From Pseudomonas indica NBRC 103045 (GTDB lineage Bacteria; Pseudomonadota; Gammaproteobacteria; Pseudomonadales; Pseudomonadaceae), in contig NZ_BDAC01000008.1 of NCBI RefSeq assembly GCF_002091635.1, positions 1-64,000 of the forward strand: 64,000 nucleotides of DNA, read 5' to 3'. Position 1 is the stretch's first letter; the number at the start of each line of letters is the position of its first letter. The position numbers and the translations under genes are program-made. Below, one piece after another: positions 17,041-25,300 of the stretch. Below the pieces are notes generated by a model. It made no database searches, was not told the origin of the DNA, and saw nothing but the letters and a program-made list of their open reading frames with translations.

Positions 17041-17047
17041 CAGCCCT

Positions 17048-17767
17048 ATGCGTCTATCCCGTTTCTTCGTCGATCAACCGCTCTCCCTTGGCCAGCATGG
17101 ACTACCCGAGGCCCAGGCTCACTATATCGGCCGCGTCCTGCGCCTCGTGGTGGGCGATGCGGTGCAACTGTTCGATGGCAGTGGCCAGGAATTCCTGGGC
17201 CAGTTAAGCGAAGTCGGGAAGAAGAGTGTGCGGGTCGAACTCACAGAGCAGTTCGACGGACAAGCGGAATCGCCGCTCCGAGTGCACCTCGGCCAGGGCC
17301 TCTCGCGCGGCGAACGAATGGATTGGGCCATCCAGAAAGCCACCGAGCTGGGCGTCGCGGTCATCACGCCCGTGGTCAGCGAGCGCTGCGAAGTACGCCT
17401 GAAGGACGAGCGCGCCGACAAGCGTCTTTCTCACTGGCGGCAGATCGCGATCAGCGCCTGCGAGCAATGCGGTCGCTCGGTGCTGCCGGTCATCCACCCG
17501 CCCCTGCTGCTGAGCGACTGGCTGCGCCAGACCGAAGCCGATCTCAAGCTGGTCCTGCATCCGGTGGCCGAGCCGCTGAGTAGCCATCCGAAACCGGCAT
17601 CGCTGGCCTTTCTCATCGGTCCCGAGGGTGGGCTCTCCGAAACGGAAGTCGATCAGGCGAAAGCAGCCGGCTTCCACGCCGCCCGGCTCGGCCCGCGCGT
17701 ATTGCGTACCGAAACCGCGCCCGTGGTAGCCCTGAGCGTGGCACAGCAGTTGTGGGGGGACTTCTAA
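17048..17767 (+). CDS. rsmE: 16S rRNA m3U1498 methyltransferase
   Basis: The 239-residue SPOUT-class methyltransferase has an N-terminal PUA-like RNA-binding part (MRLSRFFVDQPL to about residue 75) and a knotted C-terminal SAM-binding domain. The domain contains LIGPEGGLSETEV and LGPRVLRTETA, the signature knot sequences. It methylates N3 of U1498 in the decoding region of 16S rRNA. The ATG at 17048 begins the conserved N-terminus; an upstream TTG lies in the repeat element and is rejected. In PAO1 the next genes are PA0418 and chpE/chpD, which are absent here. Confidence 0.93.
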   Translation: MRLSRFFVDQPLSLGQHGLPEAQAHYIGRVLRLVVGDAVQLFDGSGQEFLGQLSEVGKKSVRVELTEQFDGQAESPLRVHLGQGLSRGERMDWAIQKATELGVAVITPVVSERCEVRLKDERADKRLSHWRQIAISACEQCGRSVLPVIHPPLLLSDWLRQTEADLKLVLHPVAEPLSSHPKPASLAFLIGPEGGLSETEVDQAKAAGFHAARLGPRVLRTETAPVVALSVAQQLWGDF

Positions 17768-17853
17768 GCGGCAAGCGGATCAGACTAGGGGCCGGCTTCG
17801 TGCCGCCGTCTAGCGGCTTTTTTCTTACCGCTTGGGGCTTGAAGCTTGCCGCT
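17766..17853. repeat. REP-like repeat, copy C (between convergent rsmE and chpC)
   Basis: AAGCGGCAAGCGG at 17766 and the inverted CCGCTTGGGGCTTGAAGCTT (from 17828, continuing into GCCGCT) flank the rsmE terminator. The right arm repeats the motif seen at 6545-6564 almost base for base. It separates convergent genes. Confidence 0.65.
17802..17823 (+). terminator. rsmE rho-independent terminator
   Basis: GCCGC (17802-17806) and GCGGC (17813-17817) form a short stem followed directly by six T residues. It lies inside the palindromic repeat that separates rsmE from chpC. Confidence 0.6.
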
Positions 17854-17856
17854 GCT

Positions 17857-18327
17857 TCAAATCAAACCCGCGTCGGCGAGCATTTGCTCCAGTCCGATCA
17901 GGTCCGGGATCTTGACGATCCCTTCGCCGAGGTCGGCTGCCGCCAGTTCCAGCGGCGCCAGAGGAGCATTGGATTGCAGCAGATGCGCATCGATCTTGAT
18001 CGAGCGCGGGATACCTTGCACCAGCAGAGCCAGGAACTTCACATGGGCCCGACCGCCAAGCGCGTTGATCACAGCCACGCGAGCGCCCATTCCGATCACG
18101 GCCTGGCCGTCGGAGGCCGCCTCGAAGGACAGCAGCGGCAGGCGCAGGTCACGCCAGGCGACCTGACCCAGGAACCAATCCGGCAGCCCGGGGCTGGCCT
18201 GGGGAGCCCGGAAGGGAATCAGTTCGGCGACCGCCACGTTGGGCAGGAGCAGGGTCCGGTCCGTCAAAGGCAGCAGGAGACCGGTCAGCTCCTTGGCAGT
18301 GCTCTGGGTGGCGATGGCTTGGCTCAT
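17857..18327 (-). CDS. chpC: Pil-Chp CheW-like adaptor ChpC
   Basis: The 156-residue CheW-fold protein is the second adaptor of the Pil-Chp system; it links additional chemoreceptors to the ChpA kinase. The N-terminus LTGLLLPLTDRTLLLPNVAVAEL and the internal WFLGQVAWRDLRLPLLSFE follow the CheW beta-barrel pattern. It lies 22 bases downstream of chpB and is the last gene of the minus-strand cluster. In PAO1 it is followed by chpD and chpE; neither is present here, and convergent rsmE follows instead. Confidence 0.9.
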   Translation of the reverse strand: MSQAIATQSTAKELTGLLLPLTDRTLLLPNVAVAELIPFRAPQASPGLPDWFLGQVAWRDLRLPLLSFEAASDGQAVIGMGARVAVINALGGRAHVKFLALLVQGIPRSIKIDAHLLQSNAPLAPLELAAADLGEGIVKIPDLIGLEQMLADAGLI

Positions 18328-18349
18328 GAAATCCTCGATACGGTCAGGG

Positions 18350-19369
18350 TCAGGCGTACTGCGCCGCCAGATGGTTCACCAGGGCCTCGGCCAACTCGCG
18401 AGGATCGGCAGTGAAGCTGCTGTAACCTCCCTCGCGGAGGCTGTCCGGCATGCTCGAACAGGCGCAGCTATCGGCCCGCTGGGTCCAGATATGTCCGCCC
18501 TGCCGCCGCACGTAGGCCGCCGCAGCCGTACCGTCGCTACCCATGCCGCTGAAGGCGATGATTCCGCAATTCGCGCCGAAGTGCTGCGCCAAGTTGAGCA
18601 TCATCTGGTCGATGGAGGGGCTGTACGGGTCCGGCCAACCCTGTTCGGCAATCTGCATTGCCCCGTCGTCGCGGAAGCCCAATTCATGGGCGATAGGCGC
18701 CACGATCACTTCGCCGCAACGCACCGTATCGCCGTCGCGGGCCATGCCGACATGCCATTGGCTATGCCGCCCGACCGCCTGGGGCAAGGCGGCTTCGAAA
18801 GCGGCGTCGATGTGCTGCGCGTAGATGAAGCCGATCGGCAAACCGCCTGGCAAGGCGTCGAGAAACGCCTTGACCGCCGCCGGTCCGCCGAGGGACGCGG
18901 CGAGCAGCCAGACCTGGCGGGCCGGCTCGCCAGCAACCAGCGGAGTAGAGGCCAGTGATTGCGGCAATTCCAGCCGGGCCGGACGCTGCGCCTCGGTCAA
19001 CAAGGCTTGCAGACTGGGGCCGACCGCCTGGGACGGATCGCCGACCAGTCGCTTGAGCTTGCCGAACAACCGCCGTTCCCAGCGCGGATAGTTTTCGGAA
19101 TGGCGCTCCGGAGCATGCCCTTCGCCGAACAGCACCGGAGCGCTGGCTTTTTCGAGCAGGGTATCGACCAGTGGAGAATCCTCCAACTGAGCCAGATCCA
19201 CCAGCCAGAGATCGGTCTCGCAAGCCGCCAGCGCCTCTTCGTCGAGGCGCGCGGGGTCGCTGTTGAGCACGACGTTATAGCCACTTCCGGTCAGCGCCTG
19301 CTGCAGCACATGGCGCTGCAGCGAGGTGTCGGCGATGACCGCGATACGCGCGGTGCTCTTTTCAGTCAT
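18350..19369 (-). CDS. chpB: Pil-Chp methylesterase ChpB
   Basis: The product is 339 residues with a degenerate receiver-like N-terminal half and a C-terminal CheB methylesterase domain. The catalytic Ser is in LLAASLGGPAAV, the His in YAQHID and the Asp in FSGMGSDGTAAA, so the triad is intact. It removes methyl groups from the receptor PilJ, opposing PilK. An ATG at 19369 beginning MTEKSTARIAV overlaps the chpA stop by 8 bases and is preferred to the longer frame to 19459, because overlap implies translational coupling. PAO1 ChpB is of very similar length. Confidence 0.92.
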   Translation of the reverse strand: MTEKSTARIAVIADTSLQRHVLQQALTGSGYNVVLNSDPARLDEEALAACETDLWLVDLAQLEDSPLVDTLLEKASAPVLFGEGHAPERHSENYPRWERRLFGKLKRLVGDPSQAVGPSLQALLTEAQRPARLELPQSLASTPLVAGEPARQVWLLAASLGGPAAVKAFLDALPGGLPIGFIYAQHIDAAFEAALPQAVGRHSQWHVGMARDGDTVRCGEVIVAPIAHELGFRDDGAMQIAEQGWPDPYSPSIDQMMLNLAQHFGANCGIIAFSGMGSDGTAAAAYVRRQGGHIWTQRADSCACSSMPDSLREGGYSSFTADPRELAEALVNHLAAQYA

Positions 19370-22300
19370 TTCCCTTGACCAATCGCTGAATGGTTTCGAG
19401 CAACAGGGATTCCTGGTACGGCTTGCCCAGGTACTCGTTGACGCCGATGGACATGGCACGATCGCGGTGCTTCTCGCCGGTCCGCGAGGTGATCATGATG
19501 ATCGGCAGGTCTTTCAAGCGCTCGTCGTGGCGTACCAGGGTGGCGACTTCGAAGCCGTCCATGCGCGGCATCTCGATGTCCAGCAGCATGATGTCGGGCC
19601 GCTGTTCCTGCAGTTGCGAGATCGCATCCACCCCGTCCTTGGCGGTCAGCACGTTCATCCCGTTCCGCTCGAGCAGGCGGCTGGTCACCTTGCGCACGGT
19701 GACCGAGTCGTCCACCACCATGACCAGCGGCGGACGTTCGATATCGACTTCCGACGGCAACTGGAACGGGGTGGACGTGCGCGGCAACAGCTGGGTGAGG
19801 TGCGCATGCAGACCACGGATGGTCGCCAGCAGGTCGAGAATCACCACGACCCGGCCGTCACCGAGGATGGTCGCACCGGAAATACCGTGCACCCCGGCGA
19901 ATTGCGGACCGAGGCTCTTCACCACGATTTCGCGGGAGCCCGCGAGGCTGTCCACCTGCACCGCCACGGCATGCTCGCTGGAGCGCACCAGGATCACCGG
20001 TAGCGGCAGGCTTTGGCCGATCAACTTGGGCTGCTGGCCATTGTTCAGCAGTTCGCCCAGGTAGCGCAGTTCATAGGCCTGGCTGGCATATTCGAAACGC
20101 GGCGCATCGGGCTGGTAATACGCCTCCAGCTCGTAGGGCGAGACCCGCACGATACCTTCGATGGTGTTCAGCGGGATCGCATACAGGTCTTCGCCGGAAT
20201 ACACCATCAGCGCACGGTTCACCGACACGGTGAACGGCAGGCGGATGAGGAAGCGGGTGCCCTCGCCCGGCGTCGAGTCGATGCTCATGGAGCCGCCGAG
20301 CTGCTTGACCTCGGAGTGCACCACGTCCATGCCGACGCCACGGCCGGAAATCTGGGTAACCTTCTCCGCTGTGGAGAAACCCGCCTCGAGGATGAACTGC
20401 AGAATCTCGTGATCCGACAGGTCGGATTCGGCATCCATCAGGCCACGCTCGATGGCCTTGCGACGCACGGCTTCGAGCTTGATGCCGCCACCGTCGTCGG
20501 ACAGCGTGAGGACGATATCGCCCCCCTCGCGGCCAAGGTTCAGGCGGATGGTGCCCTGCTCCGACTTGCCGGCCGCACGACGGACTTCCGCCGGTTCGAT
20601 GCCGTGGTCCACGGCGTTGCGCAACATGTGCTCCAGCGGCGCGACGATGCGCTCCAGCACGGTACGGTCCATCTCGCCCTCGGCGTTACCGACGACGAAT
20701 TCGACCTGCTTGCCCAGTTCGCTGGCGACCTGACGGACGATCCGGCGCAGACGCGGCACCAGCCGGTCGAACGGCACCATGCGGGTACGCATCAGGCCTT
20801 CCTGCAGCTCGGTGTTGACCCGTGCCTGTTGCAGCAACAGCGTTTCCGCGTCGCGATTACGTGCGGCCAGGGTCTCCTTGAGGTCGAGCAAGTCGGAGGC
20901 GGATTCGAACAATGCGCGCGAGAGCTGCTGCAATTGCGAATGGCGGTCCATCTCAAGCGGATCGAACTCTTCGTAGCCCGCACGCTCGGCTTCGGCCTGG
21001 TAGCGGCTGAGAATCTGCGCCTGGGTCTCGGTATCCAGACGGCGCAACTGGTCACGCACCCGCTCGATGGTGGCTTCCATTTCGCTGAGGGTGAAGCCGA
21101 CGTCGCTGACCTGTTGCTCGACCCGGCCACGGAAAATCGAGGTCTCGCCGGCCAGGTTGACCAGCCCTTCGAGCAGATCCGCCGGTACCTTGACCAGTTC
21201 CTGCGGCGCACGCCGGGCCGCCGCCTCCATGGCAGCTTCCTGGGCCCGCCGAACGAACGGCAGGACCTTGGCCGCCGAGGGCTGGGCCATCGGCAAGGAA
21301 CTGGCGGCAACGATGGGATCGACCAGGGCCGGGGTCGGCGCAGGGGCAGGCGCTTCGACAGGCTCGCCGGCACCTTCCGACAGGCTTTCGTCCAGGCGTT
21401 GGCGCAGCAGGTCCACTTCCTTTTGCAGCCCTTCGAAACCGGACTGCAGGTCAATGAACAGGCTCTCCGGCCAGGGGGCACCTTGCTGCTGCGCCTCGGT
21501 GAGATGTTGTTCCAGATCGTGGGTCAGGTCGCCGAGGCGCTTCTGACCGGCCAGCCGCGCACCGCCCTTGAGGGTATGCAGGACACGCAGCATGTCATCG
21601 AGCATCGCCCCGTCCGTGCGATCCTGCTCCCACAGGCCGATGGACTCTTCAAGAGACTCCAGCAGGTCATCGGCCTCTTCCAGGAAGATGTCGAGGATAT
21701 CGGCCTCCGCGACCTCATCCTCGTGCTGTTCGGGCACTGCCTGCAGATGAACGCTGGCCGGCGTGCTCAGTTGTTCGTTCGGATTGGCACGGAACCGCCG
21801 GATGGCCTCGATCAGGACTTCCCCACCGGGGACCGGGCGCTTGTCACGCACGGCTTCGAGCATTTCCGCCAGACGGTCGTGGCAGGACTGGAGCAGTTCG
21901 AAGAGCTCCGGACTGGCGCGCAGGCGCCCGTCGCACAAGCCTTCGTACAGGTACTCCAGTTCGTGGGCGAGATCGCCGATCTGACGGATCTCCGCCATCC
22001 GCGCACCGCCCTTGAGGGTGTGCAGGTCGCGCTGCAACGCTTCGACTTCGAGGCTGTTGTTGACGTCCCCCATCCAGCGCTGCAAGGCGGCGCCGGCACT
22101 TTCGAGGATGTCGAAACCTTCTTCCAGGAAGATTTCCACCAGCTCGGGATCGCGCTCTTCATCGAAGGAAACAACCGGCTCCGGCTCTTCGACCCGCGGC
22201 TCATCGGTCACCGGTGCCACCATGGACAAGGCTTCCTGCGGAGGAAGCTCCTCCGTCGGCTCGTCCACCTCTTCCAGCTCGATGGTCTCGAACGCTTCCG

Positions 22301-25300
22301 GCTCGCTTTCGAGAACGGGTTCGGCGGCATCCGGTACGGATTCGAATTCCGGCTCGGCCATCATGGGCTCTTCCACCACATCCAGCGGCGGCGGAAGTTC
22401 GGTATCGAAGGAAGGTTCGGCTTCGGCTTCGGCTTCGGCTTCGGCTTCGGCTTCGGCTTCGGCTTCGGCTTCGGCTTCGGCTTCGGCTTCGGCTTCGGCT
22501 TCGGCTTCGGCTTCGGCTTCGGCTTCGGCTTCGGCTTCGGCTTCGGCTTCGGCTTCGGAATCAGTCTGGGGGAGTGCGAAGGCTGCCGACAAGGACTGGC
22601 CACCACCCTGGCGGAAATCGCGAATCGCTTGAATCAGCAACTCGTCCGGATCGCCCAGGGGGCGTCGGGCCTGCAACTGCTCCAGCAAGGCGGCCAGACG
22701 ATCATGGCTCTGCTGCAACAGGCTGCCCAGCAAGGGGGAATAGCTGAAACGCCGGTCGACCAGTCCCTCATAAAGAGATTCCAGCTCGTGGGCCAGATCG
22801 CCTATCGGGCGAATCTCGGCCATTCTCGCCCCGCCCTTGAGGGTATGCAGGTCACGCTGCAGCGAAGACAACACGCTGTGATTGTCCGGCTCTTCCAACC
22901 AGCGCTCGAGTGCTTGGGCGGCGCTTTCCAGGATGTCCTCCGCCTCCTCGAGGAAAATGGCGACCATCTCCTCGTCAAGCTCGTCGGACTCCACCGGGGC
23001 GAACGTCTGCGCCTGATCGACGGGCGCCTGGAATTCGGCTTCCGGCTGTACGTCGCTCTCCGACGCCACCGGCCAGGCCTCCTCCAGTTCACTGGCCTGC
23101 TCCTCGTCGAGCTCCAGTACTTCCATCCCCGGCATGGCATCCGGTTCCAGCAGCGCCAGGGCGGCCGGATCGAGCGCTTCCTCCAGGAGCGCGCGCAACG
23201 CGGCGACACGTTCCGGTTGGGCGGTGACCTGGAGGGCGGCAGCCACTTGGTCCATCATGCCAATCAGCGCCTCATGGGCCTGCTCGGCCTCGTCGAAGAA
23301 GCGCTCACTGACCGCCAGACGACCTTCGCCGACCGCACCATAGATATCCAGCAACGCCTGACAGAGCTCATCGATCTGCGGCAGCTCGGCCATCTGAGCG
23401 CCACGACCGAGGGTTGTCAGCTCGTCGAGCAGAGAACTCAGTTCCTGGCGCTCGGCAGGATGTTCCCGCCAGCGATGGAGCAAGTCCTCGGCGTCGAGAA
23501 GGATATCCATCCCCTCGGCGAGGAAAATGGAAATCAGCTGCGGGTCGCGGGCCTCGCCCTGTTCACCCTTGCGAGTGTTCTCGGCCACTTCCAGGCGGTC
23601 CTGATGCAGCTTATGCACCCGGGCGAGGAACTCGGCGGCCCCTTCGATGGGCGCCAAGGGCTGGCTTTCCAACTGATCGAGACCACGGCGGAACAGCGTC
23701 TCGGCTGTACCCAGTAACTCGGCCTCGGCCAGGTCGATGGGAATCAGGTTGGTCTTGAATTCCTTGACCAGCTTTTCCAGCGGCATGGCGATCTCGGCGA
23801 TCGGCAGGATGCCGGCCATGTGCGCACTCCCCTTCAGGGTGTGCAAGGCGCGCTGGAGGCTGTCATTCACCGGCTGCGGCAACTCCCGGTCGCACTCGGC
23901 GAGGAAGGCGTTCAAGGTATCGAGGTGAGTCTCTGCCTCGTTGCGGAATATCTCCAGCAACTGCGGATCCAGCGCCTCGTCCTCGCTATCTCCAGCCCCG
24001 GCAGCAGCTACGGTCGCTCCCTCGGGCTCGACCGCCGGAGCTGAGGCCGGGGCTTCAGTTTTTGGGAGGCCAAGCCCCTTGGCCAGCGCATGGGCATTGG
24101 CCGCCAGACGGTCCACGTCGTCGCGTTGACGCTGGGCCTTGGCCGCGAACTCATCGACCAGCGCCGGCATCAACGCCACCACGTCGGCGACCACCTGCTG
24201 CACGTCGTCGCTCGGCTCGATCGTACGATCCAGGACCCGATTCAGCAGGTTCTCGATGGACCAGGCCAACTCACCGATCACCAGGGCGCGGACCATGCGA
24301 CCGCTACCCTTCAGGGTGTGGAAGGCGCGACGTACTTCGGTCAACGACTCGCGGTCGCTCGTGTCGGCACGCCAACGCGGCAGGTACTCACCGATGGTTT
24401 CCAGCACTTCGCCCGCTTCTTCGATGAAAACTTCCAGAAGGTCCTCATCGACCGGCTCCTCATCGGCAGGCGGGGGCAGCAGACTCGGCGGGATATCCTG
24501 TGCCGGGGGGTTGATGGCCTGCACGGGAGCAGCCATGACATCCGCGATGGACAGCGTCGGCTGCTCGGCAACCGGAGGCAGTTCAGCCTCCTCGGGGGCG
24601 CTCGGCAACTCCACTTCCGGCAAGTCGAGCGCGGCGAACTCCGCTTCGTTCCATTGGACCGGGCTTTCGTCCTGCGGCTCGAGGCTCAGCGTCTCCAGCT
24701 CCAGGTCGAACGTCTCGGTGGGCCGGTGCGCTACCTCTTCCTGAACCGAGGGTTCTTCGAGCGGCATGTCGAGGCTGAAATCGATGACCTCGGCCTCTTC
24801 GAGAGGAACGGTTTCGCCCAGGCTCCAGTTATCGTCGGAAACCAGCAGTTCGCCTTCGGCAGCGGCGGGCTCTTCCGCGGTGAGGAAAGCGCCGTCGTCC
24901 AGGGTCAGCTCGTCGAGGGGCGTTTCGGGCTCCGAAGAGAGCTCCGGAGCGTCGAGCGCGGGGCGCTCGTCCCAGGCCATCGGCTCGAGATCCTGAACCA
25001 GCTCGCTTTCCTCGGCAGCGAGGACTTCGATGTCCTGCAACGGGTCGGCCAGAGGCGCCAGGGGCTCTTCCTCTTCGACCGGCTCCGCGGCATCCAGAAT
25101 CGACGGCTTCTGCTTCAGCGGGTAGCCGAGGCTTTCCAGGCTCTCTTCCGCAACGTCGAGGATCAGATCGCCCTGTGTCGCATGGTCTTCGGCCAGACGC
25201 TCGAGGTAATACTCGACGCTGGTGATGGCATCGGCCAGGGTATCGAGGCTCTGCCAGTTCGGGACCGCCTTGCGCGCCAGAAGCTGCTCCTGGATGTAAT

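Noticed and set aside
22416-22558. CRISPR or VNTR-type non-coding array
   Set aside because: Units are contiguous 6-mers without spacers and lie in frame within chpA, so this is a coding microsatellite.
20013-23717. 1234-codon open frame antisense to chpA, rich in Gly-Phe repeats
   Set aside because: It is the complement of chpA, and its Gly-Phe tract is the hexamer repeat read on the other strand. No ribosome site or family resemblance; high GC keeps shadow frames open.
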